Below, piece by piece: positions 44,144 through 53,568 of a DNA stretch of 64,000 bases. Numbering within the stretch: position 1 is the first letter of the stretch; every line of letters starts with the position of its first letter. Where the stretch lies: positions 1-64,000 of the forward strand of contig CACAEJ010000008.1 in NCBI GenBank assembly GCA_902531515.1. The letters are read 5' to 3'. A program made the translations under genes and the position numbers. Under the pieces are notes generated by a model that ran no database searches, was not told where the DNA came from, and worked only from the letters and a program-made list of their open reading frames with translations. The stretch comes from an uncultured Pseudohongiella sp. GTDB taxonomy: Bacteria; Pseudomonadota; Gammaproteobacteria; Pseudomonadales; Pseudohongiellaceae.

Positions 44144-46387
44144 TCAGAATTCAATATTTAACCCGACGCGGATATTGGTTCCGGGCTGGTGGTTGTTTAG
44201 AATAGTATCCGCCGAGGAAACCTTATTCAAGCCCTGAATACTTTGCCATATGGCATATTCCTCGTCGAATATATTAAAGATACCTGCCCGGAGAGATACT
44301 GCGCTCCCTAGCTGCAAGTCTCCAACCACATCAACGATCGCATATCCCTCGGCGTCAGTAACAGTATCCGATGATACTTTATCCTTATCAGCAATGACCG
44401 TCCACAGAAGTTCTCCTCCCCAATTGCCACTGCTATGATCGTACCTAAGCCCGGTCACTATATTGAGTGGATCTATCGTATCAAGGTGTGCGCCTGTACC
44501 TGCATTTTCACCGCGCGCATAGGCCACGGAAGACCTTATCCTCCATTGATTCGTTAAATACAAGAAGGCAGTCAATTCCGCGCCCTGAATCTCAACGTCG
44601 CTTATATTCTGGTTTTGGTAAAGCGAGAGGCTTCCACTACGTCCAATAAAATTGCTCGATATGAAGTCATCATAATAATTCTTGAATACAGATAAGCTAA
44701 GGAAGGCATTTTCATAATCAGCGCGCACTCCCAACTCGAAACTGTCGCTGGTTTCAGCATCAATATCTGGATTCGGCACCACAGCGTATCTATAACCGAG
44801 GTTGACGAACGCCTGATTGGACTCGTTAAAATTAGGTGGACGGTAACCTTCTGCATATTGAGCAAAAAGGGAATAAGTTTCATCAATATCGTACAGAGCA
44901 CCCAAACTGAGTGATACTTCTCCTTCTTCAAAATCTTCAACCGGATAACCAAATCCAGCTACCTGATTGGTTCCATCAAGCAGAGCATCTACTGTAGCAT
45001 CCATCTCATAACGGTCATACCGGACTCCAGGAATGAGAGTGAGCGGGCTATCGCCTATTTGAATTTCATCCTGGAAGTAAATTCCCAATCTTCTAGTGCT
45101 CGTATCAGGGAAGGTCTTGTTTGGAAAGACTTCAGAAGGCGCCATAGGGAATGCTGAAATACGCCGCGAAATTGTGCCTGTTGACACTTCTGTATCAAAC
45201 CGGTCCCTCGGTCTCTCTGTTTCAGTTTCGTCCAGATTGAAACCATAAACAAAATTATGAGTTAGGTACCCTGAGTTGAGAGATTTCCTAAAATTGAGAT
45301 TTACCGCGACTGTCTCCTGATTGAAGCCAAAGGTAGTATCTCGGATAGCTGCTGCCCCTCCCATAGAACGTGGGTTTCGAGGGTTGACGAAAGAAAAGCT
45401 TGTCCTATCCTGAAGAGTTCTCTGCGTAGAGTCGGTATCATGGAAATTTACCAAAACCTGCAAGTCATCAAAGAGTCCTGACTCACGCTCCAACTGATAT
45501 TCTAGACCTATCCTTTCGCGATCCACCTCATCAAAACCAAGAGACTTTGATACTGAGCGCCCCAAGTCTGATAGAAGGTTAAAATCTCTCTCCTCAACAA
45601 ATGATTCAAAACTGACTGCCAAGCTTTGACTGTCTGAGATGTCCCAAAACCCCTTAAGGAGAATCCCTTGGGTATCACCATCCTGCGGATTCACACGTCC
45701 GCGACCATTGACCTCATGCTCCTCGAAATTCCGTTGGGTGACCTGTGCTACAAGGCCAAAATCTCCGTTTTGAAAGGCAGCGGTAGCCCCGCCTTTGACT
45801 TGGTCATCCGCGTCTGAAGCCGAGCTTCGAAGACCAAAATAACTGCCGCTGTCACTCCCAACGTAGTCGCGCGCATTCTTAGTTGTAAAAATTACCGCGC
45901 CACCCATGGCATCAGCACCATATAGAACAGAGGAAGGCCCTCGCACAATTTGGACGCTCTGCAGGTTATCCATCTCAAAGGAGTCTTTTCCATTCCCGTA
46001 GTAAATGTCGCTGCCACGCACGCCATCAACAACGTGGAGGACTCTGTTGCCGCCTATACCACGGATTGTGAAGCCCTGGTTGCCACCTCGAGCATTTGTA
46101 GTCATGGATACCCCGGGCTGAAAGCGGGCGAGGTCGTCTAAGTCATCAACCATTTCCTTTTCAATATTTTCCACGGTGATTATTGACACCGTCCCAGCAA
46201 TATTCTCTATAGTCCGCGGCTGACGAGTCGCTGAAATCGTTAGCTCTTCGATACGATTAGTAGAAGCTTCTTGGGCAGCAATCCAAGAGGGAATTAAAGA
46301 CAGTCCGCTAACCAGAAAAATATTTCTTAAATTTTTAAACGCGCAAAAAAGTCTTACTTCTATATTAGAAATAGATTCAAAGAACAT
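44144..46387 (-). CDS. TonB-dependent haem/haemoglobin-type receptor
   Basis: About 747 residues. Signal peptide, TonB box-like ELTISATRQPRTIENIAGTVSI, plug domain (LDDLARFQPGVSMTTNARGGNQGFTIRGIGGNRVLHVVDGVRGSDIYYGNGKDSFEMDNLQSVQIVRGPSSVLYGADAMGG) and a beta-barrel ending IRVGLNIEF. The plug pattern GNRV...DGVRG and the NPxxxAETSxxxELG segment are typical of the TonB haemoglobin/transferrin receptor group. The start is set at ATG 46387 because GGAAGAGG lies 5 nt upstream (the track start is a TTG). A Fur-like box and TATAAT about 370 nt upstream suggest iron regulation. The CbiX-like lipoprotein follows in the same operon. Confidence 0.9.
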   Translation of the reverse strand: MFFESISNIEVRLFCAFKNLRNIFLVSGLSLIPSWIAAQEASTNRIEELTISATRQPRTIENIAGTVSIITVENIEKEMVDDLDDLARFQPGVSMTTNARGGNQGFTIRGIGGNRVLHVVDGVRGSDIYYGNGKDSFEMDNLQSVQIVRGPSSVLYGADAMGGAVIFTTKNARDYVGSDSGSYFGLRSSASDADDQVKGGATAAFQNGDFGLVAQVTQRNFEEHEVNGRGRVNPQDGDTQGILLKGFWDISDSQSLAVSFESFVEERDFNLLSDLGRSVSKSLGFDEVDRERIGLEYQLERESGLFDDLQVLVNFHDTDSTQRTLQDRTSFSFVNPRNPRSMGGAAAIRDTTFGFNQETVAVNLNFRKSLNSGYLTHNFVYGFNLDETETERPRDRFDTEVSTGTISRRISAFPMAPSEVFPNKTFPDTSTRRLGIYFQDEIQIGDSPLTLIPGVRYDRYEMDATVDALLDGTNQVAGFGYPVEDFEEGEVSLSLGALYDIDETYSLFAQYAEGYRPPNFNESNQAFVNLGYRYAVVPNPDIDAETSDSFELGVRADYENAFLSLSVFKNYYDDFISSNFIGRSGSLSLYQNQNISDVEIQGAELTAFLYLTNQWRIRSSVAYARGENAGTGAHLDTIDPLNIVTGLRYDHSSGNWGGELLWTVIADKDKVSSDTVTDAEGYAIVDVVGDLQLGSAVSLRAGIFNIFDEEYAIWQSIQGLNKVSSADTILNNHQPGTNIRVGLNIEF

Positions 46388-46867
46388 AGACACCTCTTCC
46401 AAAGAGAGTCTGGCTTGCTGCCTGGATCGTGCGTGGGTGGCTGGCGTGACTCGGGACTAAATGGAACCTTATAAAGGTTTATTTCGTTAATATAAGCTTG
46501 TTATTAGCTGTAATTCTGAGCGTGTATTCGCTGCCGGCATGTTGAATGAACAATTTTTTAGGCTCACCAAGTAATTGCTTACTCGAGATCTTCTGCGGTA
46601 AGCGCTTGCGCAGAGTCAACTTTGTTTGACCTGGTTCATTCATTACAGTCTGCCAACAAACCTAGCTTCATTGAAGCGAGAACTAAAAACTAAGCCTATA
46701 GTTAATTAAGCCCTTATTGTAAATCCATCTAGCTTTTAACGCAAATGATAATTATTTGCATTTAAAATTATACAAATTTTGACATTTGTAGATTGCTTTC
46801 CTCGTTCATGCCAGAATCTAAACATCTGAATTCTTTAGAACTAGTTGACCCGAAGGCAAATCAATAG
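46388..46867. other. Intergenic region and long leader of the haem receptor gene
   Basis: 480 bp without a gene I can support. It contains a Fur-like box with a minus-strand -10 (listed separately), implying an untranslated leader of about 370 nt before the receptor start. The proximal part of the leader (about 46395-46450) is clearly more GC-rich than the surroundings and ends in the ribosome site. Just upstream lies AACCTTTATAAGGTT, a small hairpin. I could not fit it to a cobalamin riboswitch or another known leader class. Confidence 0.55.
46741..46772 (-). promoter_or_regulatory. Fur-like box with adjacent minus-strand -10
   Basis: GCAAATGATAATTATTTGC (46741-46759) matches 14 of 19 positions of the Fur consensus and is nearly palindromic. 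On the minus strand TATAAT (46772-46767) directly precedes it, so the box would cover the start of transcription toward the TonB receptor. There is no good -35. On the plus strand a TTGACA occurs at 46779-46784 but without a matching -10. Confidence 0.7.
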
Positions 46868-47704
46868 ATGTTGAATCTGATCTTAAAAGCCATGCTCACT
46901 GCTGGAGTTTGGGCTTCTGTTTTCTTGACACCCTTCTCTTTCGCGGACAATCAAGAGCCTAAGGCGCTGTCACTCCAGCAAATTTTAGAGGGACAGCATC
47001 GCAATCCACAAAGCATAGCCAGGAATGGTTCGCGGCATCCATTTGAAACGCTTGGTTTTTTTGGCCTACGGCGCAACATGACACTAATTGAAATCGGGCC
47101 CTCAGGAGGCTGGTATACTGAAATCCTGGCTCCCTATATGCGCGATCATGGCCGCTACTACGGAGCTCATTTTTCTCCCAACACTACAAATAGTTTTCAG
47201 AGAAGAAACCTTGAAGAATTCGAAACCAAACTTACCGCTAACCCCTCACTATATGGCCGAGCTGTAATTCGTCACCTGCAGCCACCTAACGAAATAGCCA
47301 TAGGACCAGAAGGCGGGGCCGACATAGCCCTTACCTTTCGCAATGTTCATAACTGGATGTCTCGTGGGTTAGAGCAAGAATTCTTTGATGCATTTTTTGA
47401 AAATCTCAAGCCAGGTGGAATCTTAGGCGTAGTCGAACATAGGGCTCCCGACACTGCAGTTCGTCAAGAAATGATCGACACTGGATATGTTAGTGAGGCC
47501 TATGTGAAACAAATTGCTAAATCTGCAGGCTTTGATTTTGTTGCTTCCTCAGAAATAAACGGAAACCAAAAGGACACCAAAGACCATCCCGAAGGTGTCT
47601 GGACTCTTCCTCCTAATTTTCGGGCAGGTGAAGTCGATCAGGACAAATATGCTGCAATCGGCGAATCCGACAGAATGACTCTAAAATTTAGAAAACCCGA
47701 GTAA
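46868..47704 (+). CDS. Exported class I SAM-dependent methyltransferase-like protein
   Basis: 278 residues. A signal peptide covers about residues 1-27 (AMLTAGVWASVFLTPFSFAD). The SAM-binding motif reads MTLIEIGPSGGWYTEILAPYM (E/DxGxxxG-type), followed by ALTFRNVHNWMSRG and GGILGVVEHRAP. Members of this predicted-methyltransferase group (COG4798-like) are commonly exported, which is puzzling because SAM is cytoplasmic. Either a precursor acts before export or the fold has another role. The gene is about 110 bp downstream of the Fur-like box at 46741, on the opposite side from the receptor. Confidence 0.82.
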   Translation: MLNLILKAMLTAGVWASVFLTPFSFADNQEPKALSLQQILEGQHRNPQSIARNGSRHPFETLGFFGLRRNMTLIEIGPSGGWYTEILAPYMRDHGRYYGAHFSPNTTNSFQRRNLEEFETKLTANPSLYGRAVIRHLQPPNEIAIGPEGGADIALTFRNVHNWMSRGLEQEFFDAFFENLKPGGILGVVEHRAPDTAVRQEMIDTGYVSEAYVKQIAKSAGFDFVASSEINGNQKDTKDHPEGVWTLPPNFRAGEVDQDKYAAIGESDRMTLKFRKPE

Positions 47705-47823
47705 AAGGTTACAGTTGTAATCCTCTAGATCCAGCGAATTATCGCTAATAAAGAGTTTCTACTTTTCTGTCCGTTTCATACGCTAACTGTATTAGTTTTT
47801 AACACGTTAAGAGAATTACTCTG

Positions 47824-50100
47824 TTGATAACCGAGAAGAATAAAGTACCGAGAAACAGATCGCGCTCCTTTTGCGTTATTTTTTTTCTATCTAGCCTAGT
47901 AATTGGATCAAGCCTTGCACAAGAGGTGGTTGTTGGGGAAGACGTAGATGGGAGGAAATCAATAAGAGCTACCCGGTTTAATGAGGATGTTCGCATCGAT
48001 GGAATTCTTGACGAGTCAATTTACGAGTCGGTCGAGCCCATCGGTGACTTTGTCCAGCACCTCCCTGTCTCAGGAGCTGTCGCAAGCGACAAGACAGAGG
48101 TATGGGTTTTTTACAATGACCGGAGCATCTATGTTACTGCAAAGGTGTATGAATCAGTTCCCGAGGAAGACTGGGTTGCCAATGAGATGCGTCGGGATGT
48201 CGGTCGACTTCGCTCGAACGATTCTTTCTCTGTGATGTTTGACACTTTCTTGGATAGAAGAAACGGTGTCGCATTCCTCGTGTCACCAATAGGCGGGTTT
48301 TCGGACTTCACAATTAACAATGAAGGAATGGCAACAAGGCCTGTAAATTTCGATTGGAACGTCGTTTGGAATTCGCGTGTCGGTCGATTTGATGGTGGAT
48401 GGACAGTTGAAATGGAGATTCCCTTTCGCTCACTGCGGTACGAACCTAATAGCGAACAAGAGTGGGGAATACAATTTCGAAGGGTACAGATACGTTTGAA
48501 TGAAGCTACCTATATCACCGATATACCCATTTCTGCTGCTAACATCGGACCTCCCATGGTTGCTGGAATGTGGCGAATATCTGAAGCTGCAACGCTCACT
48601 GACTTAGAAGTTCCACCAAGAAATTTTAATCTTGAAATCAAGCCTTATGGGCTAGGCACTGTCACAACAAATAGGATCGCAAATCCACCGATAAGCGGCG
48701 AATTTGCCAACGAGGCCGGAGTCGACGTAAAGTTTGGTATAACAAATAATCTGACCGCAGACTTTACCTACAACACAGACTTCGCTCAGGTCGAAGTTGA
48801 TGAAAGACAAGTAAATCTAACCCGCTTTAATTTATTTTTTCCAGAGAAAAGGGAGTTCTTCCTTGAGGGCGCGGCGAACTTTGATTTCACACAGCCTAGA
48901 AATCTTGACGTCCCGACAATGTTTTTTAGCCGTCGTATTGGATTGGAGAGGGGCCAAGTAGTCCCAATTGAAATTGGAGGCCGGGTTACGGGTAAGGTCG
49001 GCGATTTTGATATTGGTGCACTTAATATAGGAACAGATGGCAGTGGTCTAAATAGCGTTGAATCGACTGACTTCTCAGTCTTGAGAATAAAACGAGACGT
49101 GTTGAATCGCAGCAGGATAGGAATGATCTATACTGATCGATCAGATTCTCTAGTAGGAGAGGGGGCAAATACACTTTATGGTGTTGACGGGACGTTTAAT
49201 TTTTTAGACGACATACAAATCAGCACCTTTGCTGCAAAAAGTGAATCTCCGGGATTACATGATGATGACGAAAGCTATATGGCTAATTTTAATTACAACG
49301 GCGACCGGTATGGATTTAGGTCTGGTTATTTAGTGGTTGAAGATAATTTCAATCCCGAAGTTGGGTTTAAGAGACGCAATAACTTTAAGCAGTACGAAGG
49401 CAATCTGCGATTCAGTCCGCGACCAGCGTCAATCGAATCAGTCAGACAATTTAGCTTTGAAGCTCAAACACGTTCGTATTGGTCAGCAACATCTGGTGAG
49501 CTTGAGACTAGGAGACATGAGCTTATATTCAATACGCAGTTTGAGAGCGGCGATCAATTCCGTTTCACTAGTCGCGATGAGTTTGAGATGCTGACAAGAG
49601 CTTTTCGAATTGCACCAAAAGTATCACTGCAGCCTGGTACTTATGATTTTCGCAGTTCTGAGATTTCATACTCATTAGGGCCGCAACGGAATGTCAGCGG
49701 AAGACTATCTTATCGCTTTGGTGACTTCTGGAGCGGCACGAATTCTGCCATCGGAATCAGTGGTGGTAGTATCGAATTATCTCCACAATTGTCAGTTGAG
49801 CCCAGCTACTCTTTCAACGAGGTAAAACTCCCAGAAGGAAACTTTAGAACAGAGCTAGGAAGATTCAGGGTCACCTATACCATATCGCCACGTATGTACT
49901 TTAGCGGACTCGTTCAATATAACTCTACCCAGCACTCATTAAGCAGCAATTTGAGATTCCGCTGGGAATGGTCTCCAGGAAGCGAGCTCTTTATAGTTTA
50001 TAGTGATGATAGGGATACGAACCCTTTCGACAGGCCGGATAGCTTTGAGTTACGAAATCAGGGATGGGCAATTAAATTTAACAGACTATTTCAAATTTAA
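47824..50100 (+). CDS. DUF5916 outer-membrane-type protein with CBM9-like domain
   Basis: 758 residues. Signal peptide about residues 1-33 (FCVIFFLSSLVIGSSLAQ). A carbohydrate-binding family 9-like domain covers about residues 50-235 (RIDGILDESIYESV, TEVWVFYNDRSIYVTAKVYE, GGWTVEMEIPFRSLRYE). A DUF5916 beta-barrel follows (LTADFTYNTDFAQVEVDERQVNLTRFNLFFPEKREFFLEGAANF). Such proteins are predicted outer-membrane channels or assembly factors; substrates are unknown. The start is a TTG with only a weak ribosome site, but the residues after it fit a signal peptide. The next gene starts about 90 bp downstream. Confidence 0.85.
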   Translation: MITEKNKVPRNRSRSFCVIFFLSSLVIGSSLAQEVVVGEDVDGRKSIRATRFNEDVRIDGILDESIYESVEPIGDFVQHLPVSGAVASDKTEVWVFYNDRSIYVTAKVYESVPEEDWVANEMRRDVGRLRSNDSFSVMFDTFLDRRNGVAFLVSPIGGFSDFTINNEGMATRPVNFDWNVVWNSRVGRFDGGWTVEMEIPFRSLRYEPNSEQEWGIQFRRVQIRLNEATYITDIPISAANIGPPMVAGMWRISEAATLTDLEVPPRNFNLEIKPYGLGTVTTNRIANPPISGEFANEAGVDVKFGITNNLTADFTYNTDFAQVEVDERQVNLTRFNLFFPEKREFFLEGAANFDFTQPRNLDVPTMFFSRRIGLERGQVVPIEIGGRVTGKVGDFDIGALNIGTDGSGLNSVESTDFSVLRIKRDVLNRSRIGMIYTDRSDSLVGEGANTLYGVDGTFNFLDDIQISTFAAKSESPGLHDDDESYMANFNYNGDRYGFRSGYLVVEDNFNPEVGFKRRNNFKQYEGNLRFSPRPASIESVRQFSFEAQTRSYWSATSGELETRRHELIFNTQFESGDQFRFTSRDEFEMLTRAFRIAPKVSLQPGTYDFRSSEISYSLGPQRNVSGRLSYRFGDFWSGTNSAIGISGGSIELSPQLSVEPSYSFNEVKLPEGNFRTELGRFRVTYTISPRMYFSGLVQYNSTQHSLSSNLRFRWEWSPGSELFIVYSDDRDTNPFDRPDSFELRNQGWAIKFNRLFQI

Positions 50101-50188
50101 TTGCCCTAACTCGGTAAATGGACACTTGAACTTAGACCATGGACTAGGATTTAATCTAACTTATGAACCAAACAATGAGGAATTTTTC

Positions 50189-51217
50189 ATGAAACCCAAG
50201 AGAATCCGGACTTTAGTTCTTTTATTAGTGTCGAACATTTTAGCCATCGGTGGCTATGCGCAACAAAACATCGTACTCCCAGATTATCCGAATAATTACA
50301 CAATGTATGAAAATCTCGTAAATATGCCAGACGGCCGAAGAATGGGCTCCGGCAACGCAATAGACATCGATTCTCAGGGTAACATTTGGGTCTTTGAGCG
50401 ATGCGGAGGCAATCAGGGGGCATGCTCAGAAAACAATGTGGATCCGGTGTTAAAATTCAGCCCCGACGGCGAGGTTTTAACCAGCTTTGGAGCGGGCATG
50501 TTCGTCTGGCCTCACGGAATTATTGTCGACGACGAGGATAACCTCTGGATAATAGACGCAGGTGTAATTGACGGTGAAAAAGGCAATCAAATTTTTAAGT
50601 TCAATCAGCGTGGAGAAATTCTTATTGAGCTGGGACAACCTGGAATTAGAGGCGATAGTCGAGATTTATTTAATGAGCCATCAGATCTTGCAATAGGACC
50701 AGATGGCTCACTTTATGTTATCGACGGTCATATCAGCCCAGACTCTAATCATCGTGTTCTTCATCTAACAGCAGAGGGTGAATACATAGAAGAATGGGGA
50801 TCTCAAGGCTATGGCCCGCTCGAATTTGAAGGCCTTCATGCGATTGCGGTAGATTCTCAAGGAAAAATCTATGTTGGTGATCGGACAAATAATCGCCTGC
50901 AGGTTCTTTCACCATCGGGAGAACTGCTCGCCATTTGGGCCCACTGGGGAAGACCCAGCGGTATAAGAATCCACGACGATATGCTCTATGTGGTCGACTC
51001 AGAGTCAAGAGCTGCAATGGGCCAATATGGGTTTAATCCCGGCTGGCATCGTGGCATTTATGTCGGCACCTTAGACGGAGAAATTACCGACTTCATCCCC
51101 GACCCCAATCCACATGGTGGAACAAGTTTCCCGGAGGGCATTGGCATTGATAATAACGGTGTCATCTGGGGCGCATCTGTGGGTGATCAGAAAGTCACAA
51201 AGTACATGAGAAACTAA
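50189..51217 (+). CDS. Exported NHL-repeat protein, peptidyl-alpha-hydroxyglycine amidating-lyase-like
   Basis: About 342 residues. Signal peptide residues 1-24 (TLVLLLVSNILAIGGYAQ), then a six-bladed NHL/PAL-type propeller (GNAIDIDSQGNIWVFERCG, WPHGIIVDDEDNLWIIDAG, PSDLAIGPDGSLYVIDGHI, LHAIAVDSQGKIYVGDRTNNRLQVLSPSG). The His of WPHGI and the Tyr/Asp of the blades correspond to the lyase metal-site pattern; bacterial members are uncharacterised. ATG 50189 is chosen because GAGG lies 8 nt before it; the track ORF extends 62 codons back into the preceding gene. It is followed closely by the DsbA-like gene. Confidence 0.87.
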   Translation: MKPKRIRTLVLLLVSNILAIGGYAQQNIVLPDYPNNYTMYENLVNMPDGRRMGSGNAIDIDSQGNIWVFERCGGNQGACSENNVDPVLKFSPDGEVLTSFGAGMFVWPHGIIVDDEDNLWIIDAGVIDGEKGNQIFKFNQRGEILIELGQPGIRGDSRDLFNEPSDLAIGPDGSLYVIDGHISPDSNHRVLHLTAEGEYIEEWGSQGYGPLEFEGLHAIAVDSQGKIYVGDRTNNRLQVLSPSGELLAIWAHWGRPSGIRIHDDMLYVVDSESRAAMGQYGFNPGWHRGIYVGTLDGEITDFIPDPNPHGGTSFPEGIGIDNNGVIWGASVGDQKVTKYMRN

Positions 51218-51232
51218 AGAGGTTTCAGCTCG

Positions 51233-51841
51233 ATGGCAGTTATTGCAGAATTTCATTATGACTTTGGTAGCCCCAATTCCTATTTCTGTCATCGGGTAAT
51301 TCCGCAAATTGAGAGAAGAACGGGTATAAAGTTCCAATACGTTCCCATACTCCTGGGCGGTGTTTTCAGATCAACTAATAACAAATCACCAATGGAACAA
51401 TTCGCCGAAGTACTTAACAAGAAAGAGTACTTCGCCCGGGAGACCGAACGTTTTATCCATAAGCACAACATAGATAAATACGTTCGTAACCCCCACTTTC
51501 CCGTTAACACCTTAGCCATCATGCGTGGAGCTTGCTATTCTGCAGGGAAAGATTTCGAAGAAGATTACATAGAGGTAGTCTACCAATCAATGTGGGAGGA
51601 AGGTCTCAAGATGGACGATCCCACTATCATACAAGAAGTATTAAACAAGCACGGCCTTCCTGCAGACGAAATTGTCTCTGGCAGCCAAACTCCCGAGATT
51701 AAACAATTACTCATAGAAAGCACATCTAGCTCTGTTGACAAGGGAAACTTTGGCTCGCCAACATTTTTCGTTCAAGGGGAGATGTTCTTTGGAAAAGATC
51801 GACTAGAACAAGTAGAGGAAGAAATAATACGACTCAGCTAG
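51233..51841 (+). CDS. 2-hydroxychromene-2-carboxylate isomerase-like DsbA-family protein
   Basis: 202 residues. Thioredoxin-fold with the family N-terminus EFHYDFGSPNSYFCHRVIPQIE, then GGVFRSTNNKSP (the substrate/glutathione loop), a helical insertion, and GNFGSPTFFVQGEMFFGKDRL at the C-terminus. The Ser in SPNSY replaces the DsbA Cys pair, as in HCCA isomerase and kappa-class GST. It catalyses glutathione-dependent isomerisation in naphthalene-type degradation in well studied members; no such pathway is visible here. It begins 15 bp after the PAL-like gene. Confidence 0.9.
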   Translation: MAVIAEFHYDFGSPNSYFCHRVIPQIERRTGIKFQYVPILLGGVFRSTNNKSPMEQFAEVLNKKEYFARETERFIHKHNIDKYVRNPHFPVNTLAIMRGACYSAGKDFEEDYIEVVYQSMWEEGLKMDDPTIIQEVLNKHGLPADEIVSGSQTPEIKQLLIESTSSSVDKGNFGSPTFFVQGEMFFGKDRLEQVEEEIIRLS

Positions 51842-51842
51842 A

Positions 51843-52454
51843 TTATTGTGTTCGATCAAAATACCGAACCAACTCAATAGGCTCCCCGAATGATAGCGGC
51901 TGGATGATCATCTCTATCCGAAGGCGATCACCTCCTTCGACTAGACTATAAGTCTCGATTGTGTAGCCCCCGTCTCGCGGACGGGCTTCTACTACTAACG
52001 TTTGATCTTCAAAGCTTCCCTCCGACCAATCAGTTCCACCACCTTCATAAAAATCGTTTGCCGTGCTCCTTCTTCGCCGTCCATCTGTATGAAAAACTCG
52101 AAGATAACTATCTTCATAAGTGAACCTAATTTCAGGGTCGGAATACTCTATGGTCAAAACGTCGTCGTATGATAAGCGATCGTAAAGCTCATGCTCAGGA
52201 GGACCTCCGCGATAAAAATCTTCTTCTCTGTTAAAGAAACCTCGGCCTCCCTCACCCCCGGCGGCCTCTATGGCTTCCTCTACTTGGTCGTCTGTGTCAT
52301 CACTCAAATCGTCATTTATAAGCCAGTGTCCAACAAAATTGACTTGAATTGATGACTCCTGAGAGGAACTGGCAGTCGAAAATCCTTCGAGTATTAGCCA
52401 CGTTGTGACTGCCAAAGCCGAGACAACTTTGAGGGTTCCAAAAACAGTACGCAT
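51843..52454 (-). CDS. Exported acidic hypothetical protein
   Basis: 203 residues with a signal peptide (about residues 1-31). The mature part begins QVNFVGHWLINDDLSDDTDDQVEEAIEAAGGEGGRGFFNREEDFYRGG, strongly acidic with a Gly-rich patch. The remainder alternates in beta-like fashion (RLSYDDVLTIEYSDPEIRFTYEDSYLRVFHTDGRR, LVVEARPRDGGYTIETYSL). The initial GxWxxN(x)SDD style recalls a family of small exported lipocalin-like proteins, but I cannot assign it. It lies 5-17 bp downstream of the dehalogenase on the same strand, so the two may be co-transcribed. Confidence 0.7.
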   Translation of the reverse strand: MRTVFGTLKVVSALAVTTWLILEGFSTASSSQESSIQVNFVGHWLINDDLSDDTDDQVEEAIEAAGGEGGRGFFNREEDFYRGGPPEHELYDRLSYDDVLTIEYSDPEIRFTYEDSYLRVFHTDGRRRRSTANDFYEGGGTDWSEGSFEDQTLVVEARPRDGGYTIETYSLVEGGDRLRIEMIIQPLSFGEPIELVRYFDRTQ

Positions 52455-52459
52455 GATCC

Positions 52460-53341
52460 CTAACCCTTAACTTCTCGTCGCCACGCCGCTATCGCTCGAC
52501 CAATCTCGTCTGGAGAGTCTTCTTGAAGAAAGTGGTTACCTTTAACAGTTACTTCTTTTTGATTCGGCCAAGATCGACAAAACTCTCTCTGTTCGCCTAT
52601 AAGAATCGCCCCCGGATCCGCATTGACAAATAACTTAGGGATATTGGATTGAGAAAGCCATTTAGCGTAGTCGCCCACCAATTCTTCAACTTCGGCGGGT
52701 TCACCTTCGATAGGGATCTGTCTAGGCCAAGTCAAGGTAGGACGCCTGTCTTCTCCCTCTTCAACAAATGGCTTTCTATAAACATTCATTTCTTCTTCGG
52801 ACAACTTACGAAGAATAGAGCCAGGAAGAACTTTTTCGACAAAGACATTTTTATTGAGAACCATTTCTTCTCCGGCTTGAGATCTAAACCCTTGAAACAC
52901 TCCTCGAGCGGCATCAGGCCACTGATCCCAAGTTACCGGCATGACGATGGCCTCCATATAAGCAATTCCCACCACAGATTCTCGATGACGGTTAGCCCAA
53001 TCAAAACCTAATGCTGACCCCCAGTCATGAATCACAAATGTCACATTTTTTTCAACGCCAATAGCCTCAAGGGCAGCATCCCAATAAGTCCGATGTTCCA
53101 AAAGGGTATACCGATCAGGTCCTGAATTTTCCAACTTGTCTGAATCACCCATCCCTATCAGGTCAATAGCAATGCACCGACCCTGATCGGACAGGTGGGG
53201 CATTATATTTCGCCATAAATAGGATGAGGTCGGATTTCCATGCTGAAATATTATGGGATCCCCTTCCCCCATTTCTACATAGCTCATTGTTTTCCCTTTC
53301 ACAGAAACTGTTTTTTTTGCATGCTCAAGCGCACTGATCAT
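52460..53341 (-). CDS. Haloalkane dehalogenase
   Basis: About 293 residues. Alpha/beta hydrolase of the HLD group: halide-binding Asn in [19 protein letters not shown] and Trp next to the nucleophilic Asp in [18 protein letters not shown] (about residue 105), and the catalytic His in [15 protein letters not shown]. The cap region is present. It hydrolyses carbon-halogen bonds of haloalkanes to an alcohol and halide in the cytoplasm. I start at [10 protein letters not shown] (ATG 53341), as GGGGAAG lies before it and MISA is a common dehalogenase start; the track begins 4 codons earlier. The acidic exported protein follows it. Confidence 0.92.
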   Translation of the reverse strand: MISALEHAKKTVSVKGKTMSYVEMGEGDPIIFQHGNPTSSYLWRNIMPHLSDQGRCIAIDLIGMGDSDKLENSGPDRYTLLEHRTYWDAALEAIGVEKNVTFVIHDWGSALGFDWANRHRESVVGIAYMEAIVMPVTWDQWPDAARGVFQGFRSQAGEEMVLNKNVFVEKVLPGSILRKLSEEEMNVYRKPFVEEGEDRRPTLTWPRQIPIEGEPAEVEELVGDYAKWLSQSNIPKLFVNADPGAILIGEQREFCRSWPNQKEVTVKGNHFLQEDSPDEIGRAIAAWRREVKG

Positions 53342-53568
53342 CTTCTTCCCCATTCAAAATACAAAGAGCGAAGAGAATAAACCTCCCTTTTGGCGCTGTC
53401 TAGCTTAAAGCCCACCAGCTGCTGAAGGGAATATTGTGCATTTATCTTATTCAGTAAAACTTGCCAGGCTTAGGGACTGATTTTCGATTTGATCATCCAC
53501 CTAATTATCCGATATGCTCCTCTTCCGCTTTACTTGCAGAACTAGTCCAAAATATGGGGGAATAATCC

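Noticed and set aside
46388-46450. Possible cobalamin riboswitch before the TonB haem-type receptor
   Set aside because: The GC-rich leader does not show the B12-box pattern or the usual core sequence, so I do not call a riboswitch; only an unassigned leader.
50003-50188. 62-codon N-terminal extension of the PAL-like protein
   Set aside because: It overlaps the end of the DUF5916 gene; ATG 50189 has a GAGG ribosome site and starts a clean signal peptide.
52460-53341. Haloalkane dehalogenase as evidence for horizontal acquisition
   Set aside because: Composition and codon use look like the surroundings by eye and no mobile element is near, so no transfer is claimed.
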